A stretch of DNA of 64,000 nt, from contig NZ_AUAZ01000003.1 of assembly GCF_000428985.1 (NCBI RefSeq), forward strand, positions 239,324-303,323. The letters are read 5' to 3'. This DNA comes from Marinobacterium litorale DSM 23545 (GTDB lineage Bacteria > Pseudomonadota > Gammaproteobacteria > Pseudomonadales > Balneatricaceae). The notes beneath the pieces are model-generated. The model had not been told where the DNA came from, searched no databases, and saw only the letters and a list, made by a program, of their open reading frames with translations. Within the stretch, counting starts at the first letter, position 1. Each line of letters begins with the position of its first letter. A program made the translations under genes and the position numbers. Of the stretch, positions 54,024-64,000 are shown piece by piece.

Positions 54024-55022
54024 ATGATTACGGCGATCTCGAGTACCTACAGTGCTTACACCAGCCTTCCGGGAACATCGGCGGCCCCCGCGTCGCCTGA
54101 TGAACAGAATCCGTCCCGGGGTGGTGCAGACAGCACGGCATCTCAAGCGGCCACAGCGAGCCGCCCGACCCAGTCTACCGGCACTGGATTGCGGGCGGAT
54201 CAGCAGGTCGGAGAGGGACGCCGTGCATCTGACGTTGAGCAAAAGGCTCGTGAACAGCAGAATCAACAGTTGGTTGATCGCCTTGAATCCCGTGACCGGG
54301 AGGTCCGGGATCACGAGCGTGCTCATCAAGCGGCGGGCGGTGGATTAACCGGCGCTGCGCGCTTTACCTACCAACGGGGGCCAGACGGTCAGCTATATGC
54401 CGTCGGGGGTGAGGTCAGTATTGATGCCCCGGTCAGCACAGGGGATCCGGAAAGGGATCTGGAGCGGGCGCAGACCGTCGCTCGGGCGGCACTGGCACCC
54501 GCCGAGCCCTCTGCTCAGGATTTACGTGTGGCGGCCGACGCACAGGCCGTGGTTGCCCAGGCGCAGGCGGAGCTGTCCACGCAACAGACAGCTGAGGCGG
54601 CGGATACCTCAGGCGACGAGTCTGACCGGAACGATTCATCGCAGGCCCAGCCCCAGCTTCAGGCTGACTCGCGCGCCTCCGATACCGTTAGTCCGGCTGT
54701 GAATGAGCAGAACAGTCAACAGGCCGGGGATGTCGAGCAAGACACGGGGATCCAATCCGCGTCCACGGGCGAGGAGGAGCAGTCAGCGGGGCCCTCCTTG
54801 ACTGAACGGCTGGATGAGCAGGAACGTCAGCAGGCAGAGCGTGAAGCTCGCCAGGAGGAGCTGGACCGTCAGCGTGAAGAGCGGGTCCAGAGTATGGCCG
54901 AGTACCAGGAAAAGATGAACCAGGTTCAGGAGCGGCTCAGCGAAATCAATCAGAAGCTGGTTGAAATTGGTGTGCTTGATCCAGAATTCTATGTGGGTTC
55001 ATTCGTCAACGATCAGGCCTGA
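54024..55022 (+). CDS. SprA-family putative metalloprotease with long disordered arms
   Basis: 332 residues. The conserved core (about 78-175) carries H97-E98-R-A-H101, a HExxH zinc-protease motif, in RDREVRDHERAHQAAGGGLTG. TYQRGPDGQLYAVGGEVSID and ERDLERAQTVARAALAPAEPSAQDLRVAA follow, all diagnostic of the SprA-related family. Around it lie a Ser/Thr/Ala-rich N-terminus, an acidic Gln/Ser-rich region (about 185-260) and a C-terminal coiled coil (about 262-320). No signal peptide is seen. Protease activity is assumed from the motif and unproven. Its end overlaps the convergent esterase gene by ten bases. Confidence 0.85.
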   Translation: MITAISSTYSAYTSLPGTSAAPASPDEQNPSRGGADSTASQAATASRPTQSTGTGLRADQQVGEGRRASDVEQKAREQQNQQLVDRLESRDREVRDHERAHQAAGGGLTGAARFTYQRGPDGQLYAVGGEVSIDAPVSTGDPERDLERAQTVARAALAPAEPSAQDLRVAADAQAVVAQAQAELSTQQTAEAADTSGDESDRNDSSQAQPQLQADSRASDTVSPAVNEQNSQQAGDVEQDTGIQSASTGEEEQSAGPSLTERLDEQERQQAEREARQEELDRQREERVQSMAEYQEKMNQVQERLSEINQKLVEIGVLDPEFYVGSFVNDQA

Positions 55023-55783
55023 TCGTCGAGAAAACGCTCTACTATCCGATTGAATGCGCCGGGCTTTTCGGCGTGCAGCCAGTGTCCCGTTCCCTCGATC
55101 ACCTTGAACCTGGCATTGGGAAAGCGGGAGCGAATCGCGTCTGCGTGCTCCTGTTTAAGGTAGTCCGAATCACCCCCTTTGATGAAGAGTACGGGCCCGT
55201 TGTAGGGCGACTCTGCCGGTGGCTCTGAGGAGATGCTCGAGTATCCTTGATGGAGCCCATTCAGGTTCATTTTCCATACGAAGCGACCATCCTGATCTTT
55301 TTGCAGGTTCTTCAGCAAAAAGGCTCGAACACCTGGGATCTCGATGTGTTCTGCCAGCTGCTTGTCTGCCTCGCTGCGGGACTTTAAACCGTCAAGCTGC
55401 ACATTAAACAGGCCCTTGAACACCTGGTCGTGGTGGGCTCCGTAGTTTACCGGCGCAATATCGGCAACGATCAGGCTGCGCACGCGTGAGGGATGAGCCT
55501 GGGCCAGTTGCATCGCTACTTTGCCGCCCATGGAGTGCCCCAGGATATGGGCCTGCTCGAGAGAGAGATGGTCCATCAGTTCCAGGACATCATCGGCCAT
55601 CGCGGCATAACCGGTGTCATCGGCATGCGGTGACTCACCGTGGTTGCGCAGGTCGGCGGCAATGACGTCATAATCCTTCGCCAGCATCTTGATCTGGGCG
55701 CCCCAGTTTTCCCAGGTGCCGAATAATCCGTGCAGAATGAGCAGCGCCGGACCTTCGCCCGTGCGGTGATAGTTCAGTTTCAT
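55013..55783 (-). CDS. ybfF: Alpha/beta hydrolase, YbfF-type esterase
   Basis: 256 residues; E. coli YbfF has 254. The oxyanion region is LILHGLFGTWENWG, the nucleophile elbow LGHSMGGKVAMQLA (Ser), then ADIAPVNYG, and the catalytic histidine sits in IEGTGHWLHAEKP. YbfF hydrolyses short acyl esters including acyl-CoA thioesters in vitro; its physiological substrate is unknown. It is transcribed after fklB, with 66 bases between. Confidence 0.9.
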   Translation of the reverse strand: MKLNYHRTGEGPALLILHGLFGTWENWGAQIKMLAKDYDVIAADLRNHGESPHADDTGYAAMADDVLELMDHLSLEQAHILGHSMGGKVAMQLAQAHPSRVRSLIVADIAPVNYGAHHDQVFKGLFNVQLDGLKSRSEADKQLAEHIEIPGVRAFLLKNLQKDQDGRFVWKMNLNGLHQGYSSISSEPPAESPYNGPVLFIKGGDSDYLKQEHADAIRSRFPNARFKVIEGTGHWLHAEKPGAFNRIVERFLDDQA

Positions 55784-55817
55784 GCGGGATCCATCTCTGT
55801 TGTCGCCAAAGCAAGAG

Positions 55818-55840
55818 GGCCCGGCGTCGTCGACCGGGCC
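55818..55840 (-). terminator. GC-rich hairpin between fklB and ybfF
   Basis: The perfect 7-bp arms ggcccgg and ccgggcc have a nine-base loop. The flanks lack a long T-run, so it is a weak or partial terminator, perhaps lowering ybfF expression relative to fklB. Confidence 0.4.
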
Positions 55841-55849
55841 GTGCTCGAA

Positions 55850-56470
55850 TCAGATGATATCGAGCAACTCCACATCAAAGACCAGGGCCGAGTAGGGCGG
55901 GATACCGCCCGGTGAGCCCTGTGCACCGTATGCCAGATTATAGGGAATATACAACTTCCACTTGGCACCCACGTTCATCAGCTGCAGCGCTTCGGTCCAG
56001 CCAGCGATGACCGCACCCACCGGGAACTCAGCCGGGGTACCACGCTGATACGAGCTGTCGAAGACCTTGCCGTCAATAAAGGTGCCGTGATAATGCACCC
56101 GAACCTTGTCCTGGCTCGCCGGCTGCTTGCCATCGCCCGCTTCAACCACCTCATACTGCAGGCCGGATTCCAGCGTAACCACGCCATCGCGCTCGCCATT
56201 TTTAGCCAGAAACTCGGAGCCGGCCTCGATGGCGGCCTGGGCTTCCTGCTCCTGCTTTTCGCGCAGGCGCTTGTTCAGCTCGTTGAAAGCCGCGGTCAGC
56301 GCTTCAGCATCTACGCGCAGTGCTTCGCCATTAAAGGCATCTCTCAGGCCGGCAGCGGCGGCTTCAATATCAACACCTTCAAAACCGTTCTGGGCCAACT
56401 GGTCGCCCATCTGTCGCCCTATGCCATAGCTGGCACGCTGTTCCACTGTTTCCAGAGTCAGATCACTCAT
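55850..56470 (-). CDS. fklB: FKBP-type peptidyl-prolyl isomerase FklB
   Basis: 206 residues from the ATG at 56468-56470 (complement), the same length as E. coli FklB; the longer frame adds four residues. The N-terminal dimerisation domain has SYGIGRQMGDQLAQNGFEGVD and a charged helix (about 70-100). The FKBP domain follows, with VRVHYHGTFIDGKVFDSSY and YAVG-like LAYGAQGSPGGIPPYSALVFDVELLDI. Catalyses proline isomerisation during protein folding. No signal peptide. Confidence 0.94.
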   Translation of the reverse strand: MSDLTLETVEQRASYGIGRQMGDQLAQNGFEGVDIEAAAAGLRDAFNGEALRVDAEALTAAFNELNKRLREKQEQEAQAAIEAGSEFLAKNGERDGVVTLESGLQYEVVEAGDGKQPASQDKVRVHYHGTFIDGKVFDSSYQRGTPAEFPVGAVIAGWTEALQLMNVGAKWKLYIPYNLAYGAQGSPGGIPPYSALVFDVELLDII

Positions 56471-56556
56471 CAGGTCTTCCACTTGTGTTTACATTCAAAT
56501 CGAGGCCTAAAGGCTACCACAGCACAGGGTCCAATGCCCGGGCTGGCACGGGCCCC

Positions 56557-57906
56557 TTACTCGCTATCAGGGGCGTTGATCGTGTCGACGGTGCAGATCA
56601 GCTCTCCTTCGTTCAACCGGGCATTAATTTTATCGCCCACTCGGACCTGATCTGTGTTGCGAAGGGCTTCGCCGGACTCGGTCAGCAGAATTGAATAACC
56701 CCGCTCCAGTGTGGCGAGGGGACTGACCGCATGGAGCTGACGGCTCCACTGTGCCAGCCGGGACCGGTTGTGCTCCAGCTGGCGCAGCATCAGCTTGGGC
56801 AGACGCTGCTCCAGCTGTTGCACGTACTCACGGCTGGTTTCGATACGGCGAACGGGAGATTCGCGCAGCAGCCTTGCTTGCAGCTGCGTCAGTTGGTTAC
56901 GACGCGACTCCATATACCGCCGCTGGCTGCTTAGCAGTCGCAGCTCCAGCCTGTCCACGCGCTGGGCATGCTCACGCAGACGCTCACCGGGATGGCGCAG
57001 GCGTTGGCGGATGTGTCCCAGCTGTTGACGGCGATTTGCAATCAGCCAGCTGACCCGCGATTGCAGTCGATCGCCCAGCTGGTTGACGCGCAGCTGGAGG
57101 GCGTGACGGTCCGGGCTGAGTAGCTCGGCAGCCGCAGATGGTGTCGGCGCCCGATGGTCGGCCACCAGGTCGGTGATGGCGATATCCACCTCGTGTCCGA
57201 CGGCGGATACCGTGGGAATAGCTGAGTCTGCCAGCGCTCGGGCGACCGCTTCCTCGTTGAACGGCCAGAGGTCTTCCAGGGATCCACCACCACGGCCGAT
57301 AATCAGTACATCGCACAGGCCGTGGCGGTTGGCCAGTCCGATCGCGCGGACCAGCTCGGCTGCGGCTTCCTTACCCTGGACAGCACTGGGGTAGAGGGTT
57401 ACCGGCAAGCCGGGGAAGCGCCGTCGCAGAACAGTCAATATATCGTGAATGGCGGCCCCGGTGGGTGAGGTGATCACACCGATATGCCGGGGTTGGGTTG
57501 GCAGGGGGCGCTTGCGCTGTGCATCGAAAAGCCCTTCGGCTTGCAGTTTGGCTTTCAGCGCGTCGAACGCCTGTTGAAGCTGTCCAAGCCCTGACTTCTC
57601 GATCTGGTCACAGATTAGCTGATAATCGCCCCGGCCTTCGTAAAGGCTGACCCGCGCCGTGACAACGACCTCCTCGCCCTCTTTGGGGATGAAGCCGCTG
57701 CGTTGGTTGCGGTTGCGGAACATGGCACAGCGCACCTGGGCCCGGTCGTCCTTGAGTGTAAAGTACCAGTGGCCGGATGAGGGGCGAACGAAGTTGCTGA
57801 TTTCACCCACCACCTGAATCGATAGGAATGAGTGCTCCAGCAGCGATTTGACCTGCCGGTTGAGGGCGCTGACGGTGAGCGCTCGACTGTTTTCAGAGAC
57901 TTTCAT
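56557..57906 (-). CDS. xseA: Exodeoxyribonuclease VII large subunit
   Basis: 449 residues; E. coli XseA has 456. The N-terminal OB-fold domain (about 15-110) has VGEISNFVRPSSGHWYFTLKDD. The catalytic region shows GVITSPTGAAIHDILTVLRRRFP and IIGRGGGSLEDLWPFNEE, and VGHEVDIAITDLVADHRAPTPSAAAEL. The C-terminus is a long coiled coil (about 260-400). Degrades single-stranded DNA from both ends with XseB, which is not in the window. Divergent from guaB. Confidence 0.96.
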   Translation of the reverse strand: MKVSENSRALTVSALNRQVKSLLEHSFLSIQVVGEISNFVRPSSGHWYFTLKDDRAQVRCAMFRNRNQRSGFIPKEGEEVVVTARVSLYEGRGDYQLICDQIEKSGLGQLQQAFDALKAKLQAEGLFDAQRKRPLPTQPRHIGVITSPTGAAIHDILTVLRRRFPGLPVTLYPSAVQGKEAAAELVRAIGLANRHGLCDVLIIGRGGGSLEDLWPFNEEAVARALADSAIPTVSAVGHEVDIAITDLVADHRAPTPSAAAELLSPDRHALQLRVNQLGDRLQSRVSWLIANRRQQLGHIRQRLRHPGERLREHAQRVDRLELRLLSSQRRYMESRRNQLTQLQARLLRESPVRRIETSREYVQQLEQRLPKLMLRQLEHNRSRLAQWSRQLHAVSPLATLERGYSILLTESGEALRNTDQVRVGDKINARLNEGELICTVDTINAPDSE

Positions 57907-57989
57907 GGCGACATTCTACCCTGCTTTTCCGGAACGGAGCAGGGATCTGCTGGTTCGGCTTAAAACCGGTGTCATCTTGTAGAGTTAAA

Positions 57990-58018
57990 TTGAGGTCAGG
58001 GCGGTTCTTCTGTAGAAT
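57990..58018 (+). promoter_or_regulatory. Candidate sigma70 promoter of guaB-guaA
   Basis: TTGAGG (-35) and TAGAAT (-10, 5 of 6) with an exact 17-base spacer. A start near 58025 would leave a leader of about 34 bases before guaB. Confidence 0.6.
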
Positions 58019-58043
58019 TGCTCGTTTAATTTTTCACAGATAG

Positions 58044-59528
<1,485 letters not shown>

Positions 59529-59551
59529 TTGCTAAACTGAAGTCGGATCGG

Positions 59552-59578
59552 AAGTGGGGCGGTTGCTGCCCCACTTTT
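59552..59578 (+). terminator. Terminator-like hairpin between guaB and guaA
   Basis: Perfect 9-bp arms aagtggggc and gccccactt have a seven-base loop and are followed by a short T-run (cttttcg). It lies 24 bases after the guaB stop. It may end part of the guaB messages and reduce guaA expression, or stabilise the guaB 3' end. Confidence 0.65.
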
Positions 59579-59625
59579 CGTTTCTGTCGTTTACCAGACC
59601 CCGTTTTTCGGTGGAGTCACTTGAG

Positions 59626-61206
59626 ATGACCAAAGATATTCATGCACAACGAATCCTGATTCTCGATTTTGGATCGCAGTACACGCAGTTGATCGCCCGT
59701 CGTGTTCGCGAACTCGGCGTTTATTCCGAGATCCATCCGTTCGATATGGATGAGGCAGCGATTCGCGAGTTCGACCCCAAGGGGATTGTTCTGGCCGGTG
59801 GCCCCGAGTCGGTAACCGAGCTGGATTCTCCGCGTGCGCCGGAATGCGTGTTCGAAATGGGAATCCCGGTGCTGGGTATCTGTTACGGTATGCAAACCAT
59901 GGCAACGCAGCTTGGAGGCAGTGTGTCCTGCTCCGAGAAGCGTGAGTTCGGCTATGCGCGTGTGCGTCTGGCCGATAGTCCCAGCCGTTTACTGGAGGGG
60001 ATAGAAGACCACATTGCCAACAATGGGGCGTTGTCGCTGGATGTCTGGATGAGCCATGGCGACAAGGTAGAGACGATGCCGGAAGGCTTTCATGTGATCG
60101 CTTCCACCGAGTCTGCGCCGATTGCGGCGATGTGCGATCCCAAGCGCAATCTATACGGTGTTCAGTTCCATCCGGAAGTGACCCATACCAAACAGGGTTT
60201 GCGTATTCTGGAGCGGTTCGTGCGCGAGATCGCAGGGACCGACGCACTGTGGACTGCTGCCAACATCATTAACGACCTGATCGACAAAGTACGTGCCCAG
60301 GTAGGTGACGAGAAGGTCCTGCTCGGCTTGTCCGGTGGCGTCGATTCGTCGGTGGTTGCGGCACTGCTGCATAAAGCGATCGGTGACCGCTTGACCTGCG
60401 TGTTCGTCGATAACGGTCTGCTGCGCAAGCATGAAGGTGACCAGGTCATGGAGATGTTCGCCCGCAATATGGGGGTGAATGTGATCCGGGCTGACGCTGA
60501 AGACCAGTTCCTCAGCCGTCTGGTCGGTGTTGATGACCCTGAAGCCAAGCGTAAAGTGATTGGTAACACCTTTATCGAAGTGTTCGATTTTGAAGCCAAC
60601 CGCCTGACCGAGTGTCGTTTTCTGGCGCAGGGCACCATCTATCCCGATGTGATCGAGTCAGCCGCTGCGAAAACCGGTAAGGCGCATGTCATCAAGTCAC
60701 ACCACAACGTGGGTGGTCTGCCTGAAGATATGAAGTTCGAGCTGGTGGAACCGCTGCGTGAACTGTTCAAGGATGAGGTGCGCAAGATCGGCCTGGAGCT
60801 GGGCCTGCCCTACGATATGGTCTATCGCCATCCGTTCCCGGGCCCGGGCCTTGGGGTGCGTATACTGGGTGAAGTGAAGAAAGAGTACGCCGATATTCTA
60901 CGCGAAGCCGATGCCATTTTCATCGAAGAGCTGCATAACGCCGACTGGTATCATAAAACCAGCCAGGCTTTTGCCGTGTTCCTGCCGGTTAAATCGGTCG
61001 GTGTCGTCGGTGATGGCCGCCGTTATGAGTACGTGATTGCACTGCGCGCCGTGGAAACGATCGACTTTATGACCGCCCGTTGGGCCCATCTGCCCTACGA
61101 GTTGCTGGAAACCGTGTCCAGTCGCATCATTAACGAGATCGAGCATGTGTCTCGCGTGGTTTATGATGTATCCAGCAAGCCGCCCGCTACCATTGAGTGG
61201 GAATGA
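59626..61206 (+). CDS. guaA: GMP synthase (glutamine-hydrolysing)
   Basis: Aminates XMP to GMP. The ATG at 59626 gives 526 residues starting [26 protein letters not shown]; a longer frame from 59554 would run through the intercistronic hairpin. The amidotransferase cysteine is C86 in [10 protein letters not shown], with His/Glu in [11 protein letters not shown]. The ATP-pyrophosphatase loop is [14 protein letters not shown]. The C-terminal dimerisation domain ends KPPATIEWE. Normal length. Confidence 0.98.
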   Translation: MTKDIHAQRILILDFGSQYTQLIARRVRELGVYSEIHPFDMDEAAIREFDPKGIVLAGGPESVTELDSPRAPECVFEMGIPVLGICYGMQTMATQLGGSVSCSEKREFGYARVRLADSPSRLLEGIEDHIANNGALSLDVWMSHGDKVETMPEGFHVIASTESAPIAAMCDPKRNLYGVQFHPEVTHTKQGLRILERFVREIAGTDALWTAANIINDLIDKVRAQVGDEKVLLGLSGGVDSSVVAALLHKAIGDRLTCVFVDNGLLRKHEGDQVMEMFARNMGVNVIRADAEDQFLSRLVGVDDPEAKRKVIGNTFIEVFDFEANRLTECRFLAQGTIYPDVIESAAAKTGKAHVIKSHHNVGGLPEDMKFELVEPLRELFKDEVRKIGLELGLPYDMVYRHPFPGPGLGVRILGEVKKEYADILREADAIFIEELHNADWYHKTSQAFAVFLPVKSVGVVGDGRRYEYVIALRAVETIDFMTARWAHLPYELLETVSSRIINEIEHVSRVVYDVSSKPPATIEWE

Positions 61207-61269
61207 CAGGGATTTTTAACACATTTTTTGATAGAGAGTTCCCGGTGGTGTTGGTGACCGAGGCATAGT

Positions 61270-62556
61270 GTGAACTCACTCTTGTGGGTGCTTTACCTCT
61301 TGGGAACGGTGCAAGGGGTAATGCTCTCGGTGGCGCTGCTCTCCAGTCGTGATGAGCGGCGCATAGCCAATCGCTATCTGGGGCTGTTAACCCTTCTCTT
61401 TTCCGTGGCCCTGGCTGACTATGTGTTGGACTATGTTGGCCTGACAGCGTCTTACCCGTGGGTGCGCACCCTGCAATGGCCCAAAGAGTTTTTCTACGGG
61501 CCGCTTATCTACTTTTATGTGCGTGAGCTCTCTGTCCCCAATCCGCCGCAACTGCAAGGGCGGGAGTGGTTGCATTTCGTCCCGGCTGCGCTGCACGTGA
61601 TCATTAGCTGGATGTTGTTGGCCCTGAGTGGTGAAAGACAGTTAGGGATTTTGACCGACGCGCCCGAGGCGGGGGATGAGTGGCTGTGGATGATCTTTGG
61701 CCCCATAGAGCAGACTGTCACCATGTCGGTGATTATGCTCTATCTGTTTATCAGTCTGAGGCTGCTGCGCGCTCACTCTCGACGTGTGTTAGAGACCTAT
61801 TCCTACACCGAGAAATTGAGTCTGGATTGGCTGCGGCACCTGATTATTGGGCTGATCTCGATCTACTTAATTTGGGTGTTGCAGGTCTTTAGCCCAACAA
61901 CTTTCTGGGAAGATGCACTGCATGCAGCGCTGGGGTTGGGTTTTGTGGTGCTGATCTACTCCATGGGTTACAAGGGGTTGCGGCAGCCACGTATCTTTCA
62001 CTTGGATCTCTCTGTACCGCTGGAACCCCTATCTCGATCTTCTTTATCAGCTGTCATGAACGGCGTCGAGCCGGTAGCTACGACGAATGAAGTCAGCGCT
62101 AGTGGGGGCGATGGCAAGATTAATAGGCTGGGGGAGGATCTTGATGAGAGCCCTGCTGCGTCATTTGCCGATAATAAGTACGCAAACTCGCCGCTTTCTA
62201 CTGAGCTGTCGCAGGCGTTGTTAGAGGAGTTGAAAACAGTGATGGCGTCCGAGCGACCTTATCTCGACAATCAGCTCACCCTGCTGAAGTTGGCCGCGAT
62301 GCTCAATATTTCGGCACATTATCTCTCTCAGGTAATCAATCAACAGCTGCAGATGAACTTCTTCGATTTCATCAACGGGCATCGAATTGAGGCATCGTTG
62401 GCGATGCTGCAGCAGGCGGATGAGACAGGAATGACCGTGCTCGACATCGCTATGGCGTCTGGTTTCAACTCCAAATCGGCTTTTTACAGCGCGTTCAAAA
62501 AGCATCAAGGGGTTACTCCGGGTGAGTACCGCAAACGCATAGCAAGCGCCTGTTAG
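61270..62556 (+). CDS. Membrane-embedded AraC family transcriptional regulator
   Basis: 428 residues from a GTG. The N-terminal 240 residues contain about seven hydrophobic helices, starting with LLWVLYLLGTVQGVMLSVALL. A polar linker (about 255-315) leads to a C-terminal AraC-type double helix-turn-helix (about 325-428), with LTLLKLAAMLNISAHYLSQVINQQL and MASGFNSKSAFYSAFKKHQGVTPGEYR. The layout suggests direct sensing at the membrane. Target genes are unknown; the lipoprotein gene downstream is a candidate. Codon use is less biased than in guaA before it. Confidence 0.9.
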   Translation: MNSLLWVLYLLGTVQGVMLSVALLSSRDERRIANRYLGLLTLLFSVALADYVLDYVGLTASYPWVRTLQWPKEFFYGPLIYFYVRELSVPNPPQLQGREWLHFVPAALHVIISWMLLALSGERQLGILTDAPEAGDEWLWMIFGPIEQTVTMSVIMLYLFISLRLLRAHSRRVLETYSYTEKLSLDWLRHLIIGLISIYLIWVLQVFSPTTFWEDALHAALGLGFVVLIYSMGYKGLRQPRIFHLDLSVPLEPLSRSSLSAVMNGVEPVATTNEVSASGGDGKINRLGEDLDESPAASFADNKYANSPLSTELSQALLEELKTVMASERPYLDNQLTLLKLAAMLNISAHYLSQVINQQLQMNFFDFINGHRIEASLAMLQQADETGMTVLDIAMASGFNSKSAFYSAFKKHQGVTPGEYRKRIASAC

Positions 62557-62745
62557 TGCAAAATCTCTCTTTAAATATCCATTTTGTCTGTAATTTGACG
62601 AGTCTGAGGTTCTGATGGATCGATCAGGACGACGAAAAAGGTGATTCATCGTGAAATGGCCCTGTCTCCGGCACTGGCGCCGGATTGAATGACGACTGGC
62701 TCTGATGGCTGTCTTCAGCCGTTACCACGAGACTGGAAACTATCC

Positions 62746-63192
62746 ATGAACATGATGAAACCCATACTCTGCACTTTGCTTATCTCTACCTTGGGCGCTT
62801 GCGCTAGCGTGAATTCTTCTGAACCGATAGCCGGGGAGGGAAAGAAAGATGCCGAGGTTCTCTTTTTCCGACAATCGTCTCTGCAGGCCAAATTGGCTGA
62901 TGCTTACCTGGGAACGGGGGGAGGGGATTACTTTCTCCAGCTGGGCGAGAAAGAGTACGCTCGCTACCCGGTATCATCTGGTTGGTATGAGTTTGTGGTG
63001 AAAGCTCATGGCAGCCTCTCGTCGTCGCAGAACATTGAGTTCCACGTCGGTAAAACCACCTGCGTCGAAGTGCGCCCCAATACGGAAGATGTTGAGTGGC
63101 TGGCGGTGCCTTTCCTGAATGCTCTGATCCCCAGCTTTAAGCTGGAGTCAGTCCCTTGTGTTTCGTTGGCGGAGCTGACTCAGGTAGAGTGA
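62746..63192 (+). CDS. Small lipoprotein, DUF2846-like
   Basis: 148 residues from the ATG at 62746, which places a lipoprotein signal peptide (MNMMKPILCTLLISTLGAC) at the start; an ATG at 62752 is possible. The lipobox is LGAC. The mature domain has VLFFRQSSLQAKLADAYL, YPVSSGWYEFVVKAHG and FHVGKTTCVEV, which resembles the DUF2846 pattern of small beta-rich lipoproteins, though the match is by eye. The residue after the lipid cysteine is Ala, so outer-membrane sorting is expected. Function unknown. Confidence 0.78.
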   Translation: MNMMKPILCTLLISTLGACASVNSSEPIAGEGKKDAEVLFFRQSSLQAKLADAYLGTGGGDYFLQLGEKEYARYPVSSGWYEFVVKAHGSLSSSQNIEFHVGKTTCVEVRPNTEDVEWLAVPFLNALIPSFKLESVPCVSLAELTQVE

Positions 63193-63298
63193 TGCGCGGG
63201 TCAAACAGCCCCATCAGGTTCCGTGGCGGCTGTGTTGCGAAAGCGGTTTTGTACTCCTCCTGCCGGCAATGCTGCGAACGAGGTGGGTCAGGTGCAAA

Positions 63299-63327
63299 TT
63301 GAACTTTCAAATAAATCCCTTTATAAG
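63299..63327 (+). promoter_or_regulatory. Candidate sigma70 promoter of the chemoreceptor gene
   Basis: TTGAAC (-35) and TATAAG (-10, 5 of 6) are separated by 17 bases. The start near 63334 would leave a leader of about 127 bases, in which I recognise no riboswitch. No sigma28-type site was seen. Confidence 0.5.
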
Positions 63328-63460
63328 CTACTAGGAGATTTTCACAGACGGTATGACAAATGCTCACTGATTTTGTTTTGGCGGCGGGCTTTGATGAACG
63401 AGAGTCCAGTCTGTTATCCGCTTTTTTGTCAAACTCGGGCCGGCAATTCAGGAGTAAAAA

Positions 63461-64000
63461 TTGAACAAACTATCTATTCAGCAACGGTTTGCCATATGGG
63501 CCGGCGTTAGTCTTTTTGCTGTCGTTCTTGGTTCCACCGCCGTGGGTATCTGGCAGTTCTCTGAAACGAAAGACGAGCTGGCCGTGCAAAGTGAGCAAAC
63601 CATAAACGCCATGGTCGAGGATTATCTGGAGGCGATCTCCCAGGAGATTACACTCTCAATGGCGGGGAGTTTGGCGGAAGGGCTCGACAAAGCGGAAAGC
63701 CTGGCCAGCAGCATGGCGGTTCTCTCCCGTTATGACGTTGACGAGAAACGCAGCCTGGCTTTGGATGCTCTGGCAGAGTTGTTGGCAGATAACCCGGATT
63801 TTCTGGGTACCTATGTGAATTTTGAACCGGATACCTTTAACCGGAATGATGCTTTATTTGCTGATACTCAGGGTAGCGATAGTGACGGCCGTTTCGTTCC
63901 CTACGTTACCCGCCAATCGCCGGACTCTGTATTGGTTGAAAATCTGGAAGGTTATCTGGACCAAACGGTGGACGATAATGGCGTAAGAGCCGGTGAGTAC
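63461..64000 (+). CDS. Methyl-accepting chemotaxis protein, N-terminal part
   Basis: The first 180 residues of a receptor that continues beyond the window. TTG start with AGGAG six bases upstream. One membrane helix (about 10-31) follows a short basic N-terminus, MNKLSIQQRF. The rest is a periplasmic sensor beginning with a long helix. Its NPDFLGTYVNFEPDTFNRND and a DSDGRFVPYVTR segment are typical of the Cache sensors of these chemoreceptors. The HAMP and signalling domains would lie outside the window, so a sensor kinase or diguanylate cyclase cannot be strictly excluded. Confidence 0.8.
   Translation, partial: MNKLSIQQRFAIWAGVSLFAVVLGSTAVGIWQFSETKDELAVQSEQTINAMVEDYLEAISQEITLSMAGSLAEGLDKAESLASSMAVLSRYDVDEKRSLALDALAELLADNPDFLGTYVNFEPDTFNRNDALFADTQGSDSDGRFVPYVTRQSPDSVLVENLEGYLDQTVDDNGVRAGEY

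Overview
The window reads as chromosomal core DNA of a moderately GC-rich gammaproteobacterium, probably a marine member of the Oceanospirillales/Pseudomonadales side. The evidence is gene order: accBC-prmA-DUF3426-dusB-fis-purH, mpl-ubiX-tsaB-uppP, trpGDC, rpsF-rpsR-rplI-dnaB, bioBFHCD-comF and guaBA are arrangements typical of these groups. Species cannot be named from the sequence alone. I saw no rRNA, tRNA, CRISPR array, insertion sequence or prophage. Coding density is high, and only one gap (6827-7224) is longer than 300 bases.

Layout. 1-6826 (minus): the fatty-acid and translation block accB, accC, prmA, a zinc-ribbon DUF3426 protein, dusB, fis and purH (cut by the window edge). 7225-13677: a DUF2333 membrane protein with an orphan ParA ATPase, nucleobase salvage (hpt, upp, uraA), pyrophosphatase and fructose bisphosphatase. 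13845-18198 (plus): an overlapping operon for peptidoglycan recycling (mpl), flavin prenylation (ubiX), t6A tRNA modification (tsaB), undecaprenyl recycling (uppP) and 16S rRNA methylation (rsmJ), meeting plsB and slyX head-on. 20453-31256: smaller units, including a membrane-anchored cold-shock-domain protein, a flavin reductase fused to a MarR-like domain, the divergent argO/argP pair, a LysR/LysE pair, hrpB, an M48 protease and a DUF938 methyltransferase.

30552-39066 (plus): an exported histidine phosphatase overlapping a PAS-GGDEF diguanylate cyclase, then trpG-trpD-trpC-osmC, then rpsF-rpsR-rplI and dnaB. 39103-49052 (minus): a thioesterase, bioA, and a light-linked cassette (FeS-type photolyase, DUF2256 mini-protein, cryptochrome DASH), followed by a SLAC1/TDT channel, TrmO, TauE, Na/Pi cotransporter and ComF. 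49127-53604 (plus): the tightly overlapping biotin operon bioB-F-H-C-D. 53720-57906: a small unrecognised protein, a SprA-type putative metalloprotease, an esterase, FklB and XseA. 58059-61206: guaB-guaA. 61270-64000: a membrane AraC-type regulator, a small lipoprotein and the N-terminus of a chemotaxis receptor.

Most of the window is well-known housekeeping. The parts worth a second look are the photolyase cassette with a perfect 11-bp inverted repeat touching the cry-DASH ribosome binding site, other perfect inverted repeats upstream of prmA, ppa and the TDT gene, the flavin reductase-MarR fusion without an oxygenase beside it, the SprA/small-protein pair, the DUF2333-ParA pair, and mini-genes of 32, 53 and 54 codons. 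I did not find anything that can firmly be called a new system.
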